Positions 45,801 to 59,182 are shown, counted from the first letter of the stretch. The stretch: 64,000 bases of DNA from Echiichthys vipera (GCA_963691815.1 OY829657.1:19485853-19549852); one strand, 5' to 3'. Program-made: numbers and translations. The notes: generated by a model from the sequence alone, not told the origin.

Positions 45801-48799
45801 TTCCTTTAATTAGCTTGACTTTGGCCCACATCCTTGTTTCACCTGCACCTTACCTTTTCATTTCTGATAATATTTAGAATTGTAAGTACAAAAATGTGTA
45901 AAATTTTAAACCTCCTAGATTACTCATAATAACAGTGTTATCATGATCCTAAAACAGTTTTAGTAACCATCACTTTGAAGGCAGTGTGTAGAAGACAGAT
46001 CCTCTCAGATTTCTCTTCTTCCAGTATGGAGTCCCATGCTGAACCATTTCTGCCCTGTCAGGCTTCTCCACCATTATACTGGCCACTGTGTGAGAAGCCG
46101 CAGGCCTGCCCTCCTCCCTTAACAAAATCAAGTCAAAAAGCAATTAATATCTTAATACCTCCATCAGCGCCAACCACCAAGCCGCCAAAAGGCCCGACTC
46201 TTTGTTTTTTCCGCCTCGGTGTCGGCTGCCTTGTTGCTCTCGCCTGGCCCGTGGTTTCCTCGGTTTCATTTCCCAGTGCCCCGGTGGTCAGCTGTGGTTT
46301 TCCAGGGGGCACGGGGTAGGACTTTGTGGGCAGGAAGGTCCCCCCACTCTCCCTGAGCATTAAGTACTATACTCTCCAGGTCTGAGAGCTCCAGTGGCCG
46401 CAGCCCTGGCCTCATCTAATGCTGGACCAGACCTGACCAGAGCCACTCATCCACTCTGCAGGCTTTCCATCCATTAAGGACACACCAGGATATTGGTCGA
46501 CACCTACAGTATGATGTAGGTTCGATCTCTGGGGATGTATTGGCCTGTGTGTTTTCTCTGTGATCTCTGTTGTGTCTACAACAAGAATTTCATACAGATC
46601 AAGGCATGTCGAAAAATGATTAATGATGTCGTCTTTTCTGTCCTTAAGCCGTATGAGTTGGCAATGCTGACATGGCCATTTGTTTTTATCTTTGCCTAGC
46701 TTATATGAGCTTATGTTGCACAAGCTGTTAGCTAGGTAACATTAACCACACTGATTCTTCTCATATCACTAAACCTGATTAAAGTGTTTCCCCCATCTCT
46801 CATCCGCACACTCTGTGAACACAATACCTGGTCCCAGTTAGGTGTTTCTTTTATAGCTTAGCTCTTCAAAGGGAGGAAAAAGATTGGTTTTGACTTCTGA
46901 GCCATGGCTCCACAATATTTGGTTTCTCTTCATATTCATTCATTTCTCTTGGCAGGCGCGACCAGTAACTGGTGGAAGGTCTTGGCAGAACATGCGATAA
47001 AAGCTCATGATTAAAGGGACTAAAATAAGTACTGTATATAACTCATGTATCCATTAACCACTGAGAAGAGAAACAGAAAGAACAGAAAAACTGTTTTTCT
47101 TTTCTACCCTCGCCTGGCCAGTTAGTCCATATTATAAATGTATAATATAGTCATCCTCTTCTCTCTCTGTTTATCCCTGTTTCTCCATGCTATATTGCAC
47201 CTTCTCATTGGGAACGCTATATGCATCCTCTCTGGCTCGTGAATTCATGTGATGCATGTACTATATGATCAGTATGGTTCGCTTGCTTCTGTGCCCTTTT
47301 TGTTAGCTCTTGTTCACACACACACACTTCATACAGCGCGTGCACATCCTCACGCTGACTGTCCGGGGTCATCCGATCCCAGCCGGCAGGCCCACACACC
47401 TTGGCGGGCTGGGTGGTGGTGCCTTTTGAGTACACTGTAGTGGTTTGGCCCCGGTCCCCTGCCTGGCTCGCCTGCCAACGTCTGTGCTTTAGCCCCTCTG
47501 GACAGTCTGCCTCACAGTGCTGTCAGAGACCTGGCTGTACAGCTTTCCTTTACCATCAGACGGCAGCTAAATAGCAGCTGTACAAACACATATACATTAA
47601 ACCGGGCCTGTATTAATGACTTTATGTTGGAGCCTCTCTGCGGCGGCGGTTCTGATATTCTAAGAAGTTGTAGTGGTCGTTGTAGTGGTGGTGGTCTTAT
47701 GCATAGAAACGCTGATGTCGGCTGAGTCTTTCAAGGGCACAGTGGTGGGGAGTGATGGCACGGTACCAGCTGGACCGGGCTTGACTTCAGGAAGTAGATT
47801 TTGAAGTGTGTAGCATAAGAGTGATCGCTCTGACTTGGACAATGTAGGTGGCTATAAACTATTGGGTTACAAGTGATTTGGCTATAGTGAACACATTGTC
47901 TTTTTATAATGACGGGTTTTATGATTATGGGTTTTGAATACTACATCTGCCTCAGGCTGCAGCCTTTTCCAGAACTTTGATTTATCTTTGAAGGGATGAG
48001 ACAATGAACCGATTGAACAGTTTGAGTAGTGATTGTTGATGGTTTAAGACAGAGAGAGAGGTTGTTACAATCCATCCTGTACAACCTCTGAGTGGGGCCC
48101 ATTGTAGAAAAGATTGATTTACTATTTATCCCTCTGACAGCGCAGATAGGGAAGAGTCATAATTCTGTGCACTGGGGAGATTAAATTCCTGTATCGCTGT
48201 CAGCTACATTAACTGACTTCCTGGATCTCAATTCAATTAGCGCAGCAGCATTCTCTAGCATTAATAAATCAATAGTGATGGCCTGCTGATAGGCATGCTG
48301 CATGCAGTATATCGAAGATGTTTTCTGCGCGCACACACACAACACACGCTCTGTTACAGTGTGTCTCTGCACTGTTCATTACTGTTCATTAATGATTCCC
48401 AGCCCTGCTGTAGTCAGAAGTGCCAGCTAGCATGTTAGCTGATGTTTAACTACACATGCACATGGCAGGATGAGACATGTTATTAGACAGATTTATGCAC
48501 GCTAAAGACAACACAAACAACACACACTTATTGATATCTAATCTGGCAATATGGGAAAGCACAACTTTTCACCCTCATGATCTGCTTTACTGTTGCTGCT
48601 CTTCAATCAAGTAATTAAAGACCAGTTGTCCCTCAAGGCCCTTAACTGTTCACTTACTACTTTAGCAAGGACTTGAGCCAAGAGACGGTTGTGCCTGCGA
48701 GCCGAAGCTGTTGTTTTCCAGCCATTAAACCTCCACAGCTGTTTGGAAACCTCTGTGACAGCCAGATAAGCTGAACCAGATCATGGGTGCCACTGACAA
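45801..48799. other. 5' flank, no gene; AT core within GC-rich DNA near 46.1-46.3 kb
   Basis: At about 46125-46305 an AT-rich core (AAAAAGCAATTAATATCTTAA) sits between GC-rich flanks, with RUNX-like AACCACC, CGTGGTTT and TGTGGTTT (46293) nearby. A GGTTCGATCTCTGG near 46518 recalls a SINE B-box but has no head. No exon was recognised. Confidence 0.35.
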
Positions 48800-48838
48800 G
48801 GAGGAGGAAGAGGAGGAGGAGGAGGAGGAGGAGGAGGG
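48800..48838. repeat. (GGA)n trinucleotide repeat
   Basis: This is a GGA array with two AAG interruptions. Frames across it would read Glu, Arg or Leu runs. Confidence 0.95.
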
Positions 48839-51283
48839 AAGAAATTATATTGCAGTTGACCTTTTTAAACATTTTTCAGTTTTAGCAAACATTTCAGAAT
48901 GGGTGAAATGAAACTCACACTTACACTCACTTTGCTGCACCTGAGTCATTTATCGATGTGTCAGTTACTTGTTTAATAGGTCTTTTACATACACTTTGCA
49001 GTAAGCATACATACAGTGTGTGTGAGCCAACATAATCTAATTGAGTGGAGCAGAAAGTTGCCTTTGGATCAGCCATCTGGTAGTTCAAAAATTAACTCTG
49101 TCATATCAGTCTTTTTAAGCTCATCCACAAACGTATCTAGCTTTGTTTTCTCACACCACTTGTCGATGTAAAGGGAATATTGGGTATACAGTGTCTTTCA
49201 GTACCTGTGTACGCTGAAAGGTTGTGATTTGTTGACTCTTGATCTTTATCATCGTCTTCGCCTGTTTCTGTCGCTGGTCATTTCTCTCGTTAACTGTTTT
49301 TCCAGTGGATACTCTAGTTTCTCAGATGTTGATTTCTCCCTGATTACACAAACCATGCGTCATTTTGTGAATTGCCAAAGGCTAATTTGGCTGGTCGGCC
49401 TGATGAGACAGTTGATAAGGACATTGATTGGTTCTCCTCCTGTAGGAGGGAAGGATTTCATTGGGACAAAGATACGGGGGCAAAGCGGCATTCATTTCAG
49501 CAATCAGCCCACCATGCTCCCTCCTTCCTTTCCCTTCCCTATTTGGCCAAACTCTTCCCAGAAGTCTTTCAATATGGATTACACTGTGTGGTGTGCACTG
49601 TGGTAATTCAAGGTGAAATAAAACTCTTTTAATCGGCTGCAGCAGTTAGAGAGAATCGGGAAGTGTAGAAGGACAGACATCAAGCTAGAGGTGATTAGAT
49701 GTATGTGGCCTTTCCTTTGATGCCCATATCTGCCTATTTCTACCTCTGAAAGTTGATTTGGTAGTAACGGTCTGGTGAGCACATCCTTAGTCAAGTCCCT
49801 GTCTCCTCCTCTTTCTGGATGCGAGTGCTGCTCCAAGAAATCATAGGCCTTCATTATCTGCAGTCAGGCAATTTTGGGAACATAATACTGTCTCAGGATT
49901 GGAGAGCTTGCCCCCATCAGGGCTGGGGCCTGATCAAACCACTTGCACCGGGAAGGGGAGTTAAAGAGAAGCACGCCTGCCAGTCGGTTCATCTCTCTTC
50001 AAAGGCATATGGTGCAAATTTGATCAAAAGTGAGGGGGTTTGAGGGGGCATTCACGTCGCTGATGTGAAAAATAAGTCTGGGCTGTAAAAAACCAAATCA
50101 AACCATGGTCGGCTCTCTGGGAGTGATTAGAGCGAAAGAAGAACCAGCTGCCTCATCGTCTACCGCATCTCAATCTCCTCCATGCACTGGCAGCCTGCTG
50201 GCTGGCTGGGCAGGGCAGAGGGAGAGGGAAGGGAGAGGACAAGCAGAGGAGAAAAGACAAGTGCTCATCCCTTCATCTGCCTCAGTGACTTCTGAGCTCT
50301 GACGAACCACAGAAAGAGGAGACAGCAGGCAAGTGTGAGATGTGAGGATAAGAAAATAAATTGGAGAGAGAGAGAGATTGAAAAAGAAGCGAGGGAAGGG
50401 AAGGAACTGAAGTGCACGAAGGTGACAGAGGTCAGGGTTAGGAGAGGCAAGAGTGAGGATGTAGGGGTCTGCTTTACCCCCTCTGGGATGCCAAATGGAA
50501 GAGTCCCAGTGTGTCCTTAAATATTCATGTGTAGTGTGAGTTGCTGGCCTCTCCTAATGCTCACTAGTGGCCCTGGGAGACCAGCCCCTCTTTGGGTGAG
50601 TATACACTTCATTTCAAATTACAGCCTATCGTTTAGACAAACACTTATAGATAGTTACGTTATAGTCATGCCATTCTGTTTTGATGAACTTAAGCATCAA
50701 TTAATTGCGGCACTTTGGTGTAATAAGAAGGTAGTGCAGTGTCTTAGCTAAGTGCTAATTGTCCGTGATTAGTGTGCATTTGACAACCAACTAATATATC
50801 ATTTAGAATTCAAGTTTAAAAAATATCCTTTTTTCCTCTTAACTGATTTATTGAAAACACACACACATTGCCTTCTTCAGATTCAACCAGCATTTCTATA
50901 TATTCCAGTGAGTGGAGCATCATCCATTCTCCAAAGGTTAAGTGTCACTCTGGGCTACCTCCTCCTCAAAGTCTTTTGCCTTAATGACAGCAGTAATTGA
51001 GATGGGATAGAGAGAACTCATCACCCCGTGACTCCAACTGCACCCTCATCAGGGCCCTAAAAGCCCCTTTGTCCTCCACAAGGGAGGGGTGTGAGATGGA
51101 GCTGAGAGGGTGTAGAGACCAAAGGGACTGTATACTTTGTATTTTACGCCTAGCGGTAGTGAGTGTTTGTCATCACCATGAATCATTCAAAATACTCAAC
51201 AGACCCATACAACATCCATCTTGTCCCCATAATTCAAGGCTTCAATGCTCACACACAGTCGTGCCCATGCAAATACGCAGACA
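48839..51283. other. 5' flank, no gene seen
   Basis: This is unique-looking DNA with a purine-rich part at 50210-50460. The 125-codon frame at 49229-49606 resembles no known family. Confidence 0.4.
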
Positions 51284-51369
51284 CGCACTCACACACACGC
51301 ACACACACACACACACACACGTGCGCGCGCACACACACACGCACACAAACACACACGCACACACACACA
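51284..51369. repeat. (AC)n microsatellite with GC core
   Basis: This is an AC array with a self-complementary GTGCGCGCGCAC (51321-51332) in its middle. It is a long alternating purine-pyrimidine tract with Z-DNA potential. Confidence 0.95.
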
Positions 51370-52506
51370 TCCTCGTGTCCAGGACTAATAATCAATGCCA
51401 TTACCAATAGAGTCAAAGGAGTCAGCGAAGGGCACAGCCCCCTCTCTATCCTCCAAAGCCACAGTCAGGTCCAGAGGTGAAGGTCAAGTTGCAAGAGTGA
51501 CTGTCCCAGCTGTAGCTCAACCACAGAGCAGAAGGCTCAGCGCAGCGCTCCGTCTGTTTGCATGTTTGTGCTGACCAGGGCTTTTGTCAAGGCTGCGGAC
51601 CCCCAGATTGTGAACGGTTCCTCCTCGTGGCCCTTGTGGTCATGGTCAGCGATGACCGTGCTGTTGGAGAGAGAGGGGGGTCACGTCACAACAAAGACCT
51701 CTCCTGTTAGCTGCAGGGAGTGGGGCTGGTCAGGGTTGGCAGAAGGGCAGGGTGAAGGCTGATGATATTGATTAGTTATCTTCTGGTCCGAAAGGAAACT
51801 ATATCAGACTACTGTGGTCATGCCCAAGGCCTTACTGTATCAGGGAAATGATTGATCAGTAGTTGGGGTTTTCATTTAAAAGGCTCCTGAGAATGACCTT
51901 GACAAATGACGCAGTGTGCTTCAACTGATGTTTATTTGCATCCTTCACCATATACAAAAAGATCAATTTATTTTGAAACACAAACTAATGAGTATAAAAG
52001 TATTCCAGAGTTCTGCCCTAGCTGATACAAGCACTATAATCCATGCTGTCTGTATTATTGTTGCGTCGCCATGGTGGTGTCTGTTTGTACCCGTTTGTTT
52101 GTGCATAGACAAATTCCTGTGAACACAGTAACGATGAGTCATGGATATAAACTCCATAGTTGCACCACAGGTTCCCTGTGAAGACAAGTACAGTATGTTC
52201 ATGTTGAAATACTGTATGTGTCAATGAATGCATTCATTTAGTTAATTATTAGATAATTAACGTAGCTATCTTTTATATAGATATTTTTAAAGAGTTGTCC
52301 AACAAATACGGTCACTTGAATTTTTTTCCTAACGTCTCAAATTTTAAAATGCAACTTTGATTTTCTCAAATCAACCCCAAAACGCAACTGCATAGTGCAC
52401 AGTGTGGAGAAGGGTATGTGAGGTCAGGGAGCCTGCAAAATGAGGACATTTTGTGCACAAAGAGAGCAAAATTCAACTTATTGCACCTTTAAAATATGAC
52501 AGTTGG
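51370..52506. other. 5' flank, nothing recognised
   Basis: This is unique-looking DNA. The part 52320-52500 may be a diverged dispersed repeat ending near TTGCACCTTTAA, but I cannot define it. Confidence 0.35.
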
Positions 52507-52625
52507 AGCGCCCCGCTGGCCTAGTGTTTAAAATGGCTACCGTACTGTGATCACATCAGCCCAGTTCAATTCCAGTCTGGGACCTCCCCTCATTTCCTGT
52601 CACCTCCCTGCTCCTGCCAAAAAAA
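52507..52625 (+). mobile_element. tRNA-derived SINE, forward, diverged
   Basis: The head CGCCCCGCTGGCCTAGTG (A-box-like) is followed by a B-box-like AGTTCAATTCC, and then by CTGGGACC and a C/T-rich body that is usual for this fish SINE group. No clear target-site duplication is seen. It is older than the copy at 45.4 kb, judging by its box changes. Confidence 0.7.
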
Positions 52626-54154
52626 CATACATATACCTGTATATCATAATCATTAAATGATCATGTAACATTTAAGCTACATTAGCTTGCAACTCACACC
52701 TGCAGGGATCCTACACCTGTGCTTATATAAAAGAATCAGCCTTACTCGTAAAAAACGCTGTAACGCTCTGACATATGGAGGAGTGAAAAAAGTTTGACAA
52801 TTACCCCCCTCCTATGAGTCTTAGTCATTTTTCTTCCCCTGCACGGCTACAGTGCGTATGGATGCATTCAATCAGAAGCTATTCCCACTGAAACATGCTC
52901 TTACACAGCGAGTGAGTAAACCTTTATGTAACCGCCAGTCGAGTGGGGAGTTCATTTGATGGAGAGCCCTGCTTGATTTGTTTGTGGCTCCAAGGAGGCT
53001 TACGACACGCAAGCAGCCCCTGTTCTGCTCTGATAAATGGTTCTGGTGAGAGGGAGGAAGGAGAAAAAGTGTGTGTGAGACCTCGCCAAAGACTTTGGGG
53101 TTTTTCACAGCTTAACTATATTAAGAGACAATCCCCCTCAGACACACACACACACACACACGGTATGCACATACATGTTCAGCTATTAAAAATAAATACA
53201 CACACGTATATATGTTGAGCCATGTGTGAATTTCTATGTGTCTCTTTCTCTCACACACACACACACTGGGTGGTATTTATTGAAATAAAACAGTGCATTG
53301 ATGAGGTGGGAAGCTTTTCTGCTCAGACTCCAGAGGAAAGGGTGGCTCCCCGTATACTTTCACTCAGTCTCCATCGTCTTGCAGAGTGCGTCTGGTGTTT
53401 GCTTAGTAACGCGATGCTGCTGTCTTTTTGTCTTCTACATGCAGGCCTGTAATTGAATGTTACCTGTCCCACCCAGCCTGTCCCCGGCAAAACTCTGCCA
53501 CAACCGATTAGCTCACCCTGTAGCTATGCTAATGGTCCGTGAACACACAGGGGCCCACATGGAATGTCAATGTTCAAATGTTCATGACAATGTGTGTTTG
53601 AGTGTGTGTGGTTCCTTTACATCTGCCTGCCTCTTTGTCTCTATGACTATTATGTGTAATGAGCGAGTATTACTATAGCGACCGGCTGCTGACAGGCCAC
53701 ACAGAACGGAACACAGTGGTCACGCAGTTTGTCCCACCGACTCCCTCCACCCTCCCCACAACACACACAGTCCTCATGTCAAGACTGGGCAGAGAGTGTG
53801 CCACTGGAACACACAGATTTGCTCCGGCTGATGGCAAACCACAGCAGTGGAGCCTGTGGCGGCCTGCATTTCCTTTAATATCCTGGCTAATGTACAGAGA
53901 GAAGCCAGGGCCTCTAGAAAGCCGCTGGATCCTAGCCAGACTTCCTAACCTACCACCACACCAGTCTTATGCAATGTTTTGATCAGTACAGTAGGCAGTG
54001 TTTAGTGTGGGGAGATGTAAATGGGGCTTATATCTGGACATGGCAGTGTCTTGGCATTCACAGTCTAATTTTAGTTCAATCATACTGTGAGGTTGACTCG
54101 TACAGAGCCTTTACTTTGACGATCAAAAATATGATTGTATTGGCCAAAACACTA
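52626..54154. other. 5' flank, short AC arrays only
   Basis: Short AC runs lie at 53141-53161 and about 53252-53267. No exon or other repeat was recognised. Confidence 0.4.
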
Positions 54155-54690
54155 AGCCCCTTTCACATATGCACTGCAAACCTTAATTATCTAGACATTA
54201 ACCAGCGGGGCTGTACATGTTAACAAATAATTGATTCAGTTGGACTATCATCAAACAGAGTTTTGCCTGCCAGCTACCTATTACTAATCTCTGAGTGAGC
54301 CCATGGTTAAATATAGCCACTTATTATCCGGTGTATCCACGTAGTTGAATGGGGAGTCTTGATGAGGTTTATATCATGCATCGGCCAACGGGGGAGCAAA
54401 ATAAACCTCCGACAGTGAATAAGAAGGGTGATTTACGCAAGATGCCGACAATACAGGAACTTCTGTCATTAAGGGTCGACGCCGAAATTATCAGAAAAAT
54501 TCAGAAGAAGACCAGCAAGAGACTCGGTTGTTTGTGACCAAATTACAGACCGGCTCCATTGGCGCGGTGTGTCTGAGTCATGTCCTCCCCTCTGCAAGTT
54601 CTACCCAGGCGCCACCCGTCGTCTAAACCAAACGTATTTCATTGTCTGGGGTTCATATGAGAAAACTACTTAGGACAACCTCAGACTGCT
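54155..54690. repeat. dispersed repeat, longer relative of 31915-32290
   Basis: It shares CACATATGCACTGCAAAC, a CTAGACATTA block, ATCATCAAACAGA, AAGAAGGGTGATTT and CATTGTCTGGGGTTCATATG in order with the copy at 31.9 kb. It has about 100 bp more between the third and fourth blocks, and that extra DNA carries an open frame described separately. Confidence 0.6.
54349..54537 (+). other. 62-codon open frame inside a repeat, status unclear
   Basis: The frame starts at an ATG directly after an in-frame TGA and reads a basic, lysine-rich peptide (ending MPTIQELLSLRVDAEIIRK and a short tail). I recognise no family. It lies within the repeat copy at 54155-54690, and its first half falls in the extra DNA that the copy at 31.9 kb lacks. 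It may be a remnant of a mobile-element protein, a captured exon, or chance. Confidence 0.2.
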
Positions 54691-54779
54691 CCTATTGGGA
54701 AGGAGGCTGGGCTAACTAAGAACTTTTGCATAGTAACCTCCTGGCGTCTCCAATAGTTGCCTGGCAACAGCTCACAGCC

Positions 54780-55095
54780 AATAAATAGTGTGACGTATAA
54801 CCCTCCATAAACGACAAATTGTTGGGATTGTGCTTCTGTTTTTGTACAGATTAAACAAACAAGATATAACAGAGAGATTTAGGCGTGCGTGTAGGCAGAT
54901 TTGTTTCTGTTGGACAGAGGCAGGCTTAGTGTTTCCCCCTGTTTACAGTCTGCTGTGCTAAGCTAAGCTAACTGCCTGCTGGCTTTAGCTTGATAACCAC
55001 CATAAATAGCGATATCGGTATCACTCTTCTCATCTAACTCCTGGCAAGAAAGCTCATAGAGTCTTTCCCAAAATGTCAAACTTTTCCTTTAGGCT
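54780..55095 (-). repeat. fish AGCTAAGCTAAC-family repeat, reverse
   Basis: ACAGATTAAACAAACAAGATA, then GTTTCCCCCTGTTTACAGTCT, CTAAGCTAAGCTAACTG and CAAAATGTCAAACTTTTCC form a nearly complete reverse copy of a percomorph repeat I know well. It is related to 45245-45800. Confidence 0.75.
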
Positions 55096-57250
55096 ATTCA
55101 CTAGTCCTTAAATATAATACGACCCCCACTTGGTTAGACAACAGTACTATGTTCATCAAAGAAGAGCAAGACATTTATATCCGTTTGCAGACATATCTGT
55201 AACTATTGGTATCATTTGTTTTTATATCTGTATTTAAATGGTCAGCAATTGACTGATACAAAACATACAGTACTATCAAGTTTTTTTTTAAATGTTTTAT
55301 TTATTTATTCTTTGTTTAAATTGTCTGATACTGAGCATGATGTTTATTTAGCGGTTTATTTTATGTGTTCATTTCTAGAATTGGTTGACAATGTAATACA
55401 TTGTCATAATGTATAATAATGTTAAAGGTATTTGCTCAATTGTCGAATTTTTCCCTTTAAAATTGGGATCAGCTTCAAAAAGTGTGTTGGTCCAGGGAAA
55501 GGTAAAAGCAGAAGCTGTAATGGTGAAAAAAGAAAGCAGACTTTCATAGTGACAATAAGTAGAGATGATGCAGAGAAAGAGAATTTTGAGAGAGATGTTG
55601 GAATGAAGTGGTGGCGGGGGTGTATCGTGGCCTCAACTACGCAAATTAAGCGTGGCTTTGCGCGCAGACCATCATTTTAGGATTCACAGCAGCTGGAGAA
55701 ACGGCATCTCCTCCCATGAAGCGGAGCCAGGGCCACAGCCAGACCCGAAGGCATCATCTTTTTTATACCGCAAAAGAAAAAGAAAGAGAAAAAGATTGAA
55801 GCAGAAGGAGAAGGGGAGGGGTGGGGGGGAGAAAACGGTTTAGAGGGCAGCAGTAAAAGAGAGGCTGTCTTCATGGGGGTTTGGGGCAGAGGAGATGAGG
55901 AAGGAAACCACATGAGGATTACAAGCGGGGGGCTCTGCGTTTCAGTTAAACTTTTCTTTCTCTAGGAAACCGTTATATAGACTTGCTGACCCTCTCTCCC
56001 TCAGTCAGAGCTTCCTGCCTCTGTCTACCGTGCAGAACCCGTCACCCTCTTGGAGCCAAATCACACCTCTCAATCGGACTGTGGCAGTTCATGAATTACT
56101 CTGCAGAGAGTCGTTTATGCCCAGACTCACACCCTTGCTTCCTACTTACAGCTGGGGGGGGGCAAAAATTTCTATTTTTCCATATTCTTAGCCTAAAACT
56201 GACCGCATTTGTAGGTTGGCTGTCACCAAGTCGCTGAGTAGGCACACCTGAGGATTGCCTGTCTGACAACTTGGGACGTAGCAGCTGCTTCTGGCACTTT
56301 GATGAATGGCAAATAAAATAAGAGTGGGAATAGGAGAAGAATGCTCACTCACTGGTATCATAAACCTGCTGAATTCTATGTTATTTCTCCCATTCTGAAA
56401 CTTCCTGTTGACCTTGGTCATGTGACAAGGAGTGGTTGAGGTCAGTCGTGATTGGGTGTTCCAGTCTCGTCTGGTCAGGTCTGGTTTCTCCGGGGAGGAG
56501 CTGTGCTTGGCCCCGGTTTGCCGCTCCACTTGACTATCCACAGAGGTTGGTGTTAACAATGGGTAAATGTTACAGCTAGTGTGCTTTTGTGTCAGCACGG
56601 GATAATTGCACCCTGTCCAGTGGTCATCCTTGGACCAGCGCTATATGCAGTGTGTGTGTATTGACTTTTCCTTCTGGACCCTATACTTTTCTTATTTGAC
56701 TCTTTTTTCTACAGCTGGTGATCCGTCTGTTTGTTGTTTTGGTGTGGGTTAATGGAAGTGGTTTTGAACTGCTTTCTCTAGCGACATCTCCTCATTTTGA
56801 AAAGTCTAAAAAGTAGTGTTAGTTCTAATTATTGCAGAATCACCAAGAACTGTCTCTCATGCAGAGTACAGTAAGGTCCCGACCACCTACATTGTACAGT
56901 AGAAGCCCCAGCAGGGACTCCAGCTGCTGCGCGTTTGCTGAGGCCTTTGTAAAACAGAAGTCATAGGAAATAAATGCAATCAACTGTGTGCTGTAGTTTC
57001 TGTCATATCCCGTTGCGTCCCGCGTGTCATGGTAAGGGATCTTTCCATTTCTATTTATTATTTACCATTTCTTTGTTGTTTAGTGAGGCACGTGTTCTCT
57101 TAACTGCATGGCTGCAGTCAAGAGTGAATGTGTCTCCTCTGTTGGTGCAACATCACATTTCTACTCTCCTCAAATCTGGATAATGGGATGAAGGGAGAGG
57201 AGGAACATCTGCAGAGAGCCTCTATAATTATATCTGAAGATGTGGAGACA
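55096..57250. other. 5' flank, no gene seen
   Basis: This is AT-rich at the start and purine-rich around 55770-55840. Minus-strand frames of about 80-136 codons match no family. Confidence 0.4.
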
Positions 57251-57315
57251 CGGGTGGGGGGGTGACGGGGGGGGGGGGCGAAATGAAGGGGCTTGAACAC
57301 GGGGGTGGGGGGGGC
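57251..57315. repeat. G-run cluster, quadruplex-prone
   Basis: Several G runs of 3 to 13 bases lie within 65 bp on the plus strand, separated by short spacers. This is enough for intramolecular G-quadruplexes in principle. Confidence 0.8.
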
Positions 57316-59106
57316 AAAAAAAAATCTGACTGTGAAATGACTGCCAGATTTCTATTTGTGCGTCTTGAAAGGCCCGTGTCTCTGCCGCTGCATATGGGAT
57401 GTGGGATGAGAGCTCTGGCAAATCAAAGGCGCGCTGGATAAAGATCTCTGGAAGCCAATGCTAGTAAACAGGCCCATAAAAGCGGCTTGCGGGGTGGAGC
57501 GTTAAAGAAAAACTTGAATGTCTGCCCACCTCCAATAAGGCCAGAGCTTCTGCAGGCGTCGGTTCCAGCACTGTGCACAGCCAGGCGCTCGGGGCCGCCG
57601 GTGGTTTGGACCTTCCTCATTGTATCGTATCCTCTGATTAAGGGCTATCAGTCATATAGAAAACTACTGTGTCTCTGATGAGGTTTCCAACTTTTCCTCT
57701 TTTTTTTTAGTTTGCTCTCTTTTTCATCAATTTTTCATCACCCTAGATGCCAACTCGTCTCTCATTTTCACCATTGCCTTTCAACCTATATTACACACAA
57801 ACATTTCATATTTTTCGTTTCCACATCCATCCTGTAATTATTAACCACCATTTCTCTTCAATCTAACCCACTTAACAATTATTTTTCCAGCAAACAAGGC
57901 ATGTCCTGCAGTAGCACTTGTAGGATTTTAGTGCTAGCAGTGCAAAACTCTGAGTCAGCAGATCTGCTCGGCAGCTGCCTCATTTTTTGCACTTTATCGC
58001 TGCCAACTGTCATTGCACACTGTGCTGTGTTTTTTTTTGTTTTGTATTTTTACCTCCATCACGGATGTAAGTGTTTGTGACATTGTGGCTAGAGGGGGGC
58101 GGAGGTGTTGAGGCCAAACTATTTCATTTGCAACTACTCAAACCCGGTAGCATTCCAATGTAGGCAACCTTCCTGCAGTTTGCCCATGAAGGGGAAAAAA
58201 AGGAAAAAGAAAAACATGGCCGCGAGCTTTGCGGTAGAAGAGGCTTCATGCTGTGTGGCATTTGTGTTGTTGTTTTTCTTTTTGGTGAGCAAAGTACTTC
58301 ACACCACAGAAACACTCTTTACCTTTAACATTCATAACGATGCACTTTTCATTTAAGTGTGTTTAGTTGTCCCCGTTATCACTTGCAAACTGTATTGTAG
58401 CAGTATATAAAATCTGGGGGGCGGGGGGGTCTAGAATTCATACCCTGGAAATGAAGCAGTGAAAAAGCTTCAAAAAGGGTCCTGCTTTGATCTCTTGTCT
58501 TTGGGCATCATACTGTGCTGTAACTTACATCACACGATGTAAAATGTGGCAGATATCTAAAATACCCTTGCTTTGTCCGTGTAAATCATCCCCAGTGTCT
58601 GTGGCAAAACCTTCTCCCAACAAAGAATGCTCTGTATGAAGGCAGACGGAGCAGTGCCCTCCAGTGGTATAGCAGCTAAAAGAGGCCCCTCAGATCCGCT
58701 CAGCTTTACATGCATTCCTCCTCGGCCGTAGTCAAGGGCTCCTGGCTGACAAAGGCACACACAGCAGCCTTAAAAAAAATGTTTCCACCACAGTCTGAGG
58801 AATGTTTATCAGTGGTAAGCACATTGCCCTGGAAGCATATGGTGTGGTTTCACTGCTTTGGGTGCACGAGAGGTGAACTTTAGGAAAAGGCGTATGATCA
58901 TAAGAGACCTAACGGATGGTTGAACATGTGAGAGTCTGGAAGTAAATTCTGCTCTGTGTTGTCCACCTATGCATCTGATAAAATCACCCACAAGGTACTG
59001 TTTACTTTTGACACCTTCCTCTGAAATGCCCTTAAAACACACACATTACTCACATGAATTCATGTTTACGCACACACATACAAAGTATATAGTATACTTG
59101 TACAGT
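57316..59106. other. 5' flank, nothing recognised
   Basis: This is mixed DNA with several T runs and a GGGGGGCGGGGGGG run near 58417. No exon was recognised. Confidence 0.4.
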
Positions 59107-59182
59107 GTATATATATATATATATATATAGGTATATATATATATATATATATATATACCTATATATATATATATATATATAC
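59107..59182. repeat. perfect 76-bp AT-rich palindrome
   Basis: The sequence is (TA)n with one GG at 59130-59131 and one CC at 59158-59159. Pairing each base with its mirror around 59144.5 gives 38 of 38 matches from 59107 to 59182. It can form a cruciform or hairpin. Confidence 0.92.

Noticed and set aside
46485..46570. Possible SINE or tRNA remnant (GGTTCGATCTCTGG)
   Set aside because: There is a B-box-like string only. No A-box lies at the right distance, and there is no cloverleaf or tail.
49229..49606. 125-codon plus-strand frame
   Set aside because: It has a hydrophobic start but no family match and no supporting context.
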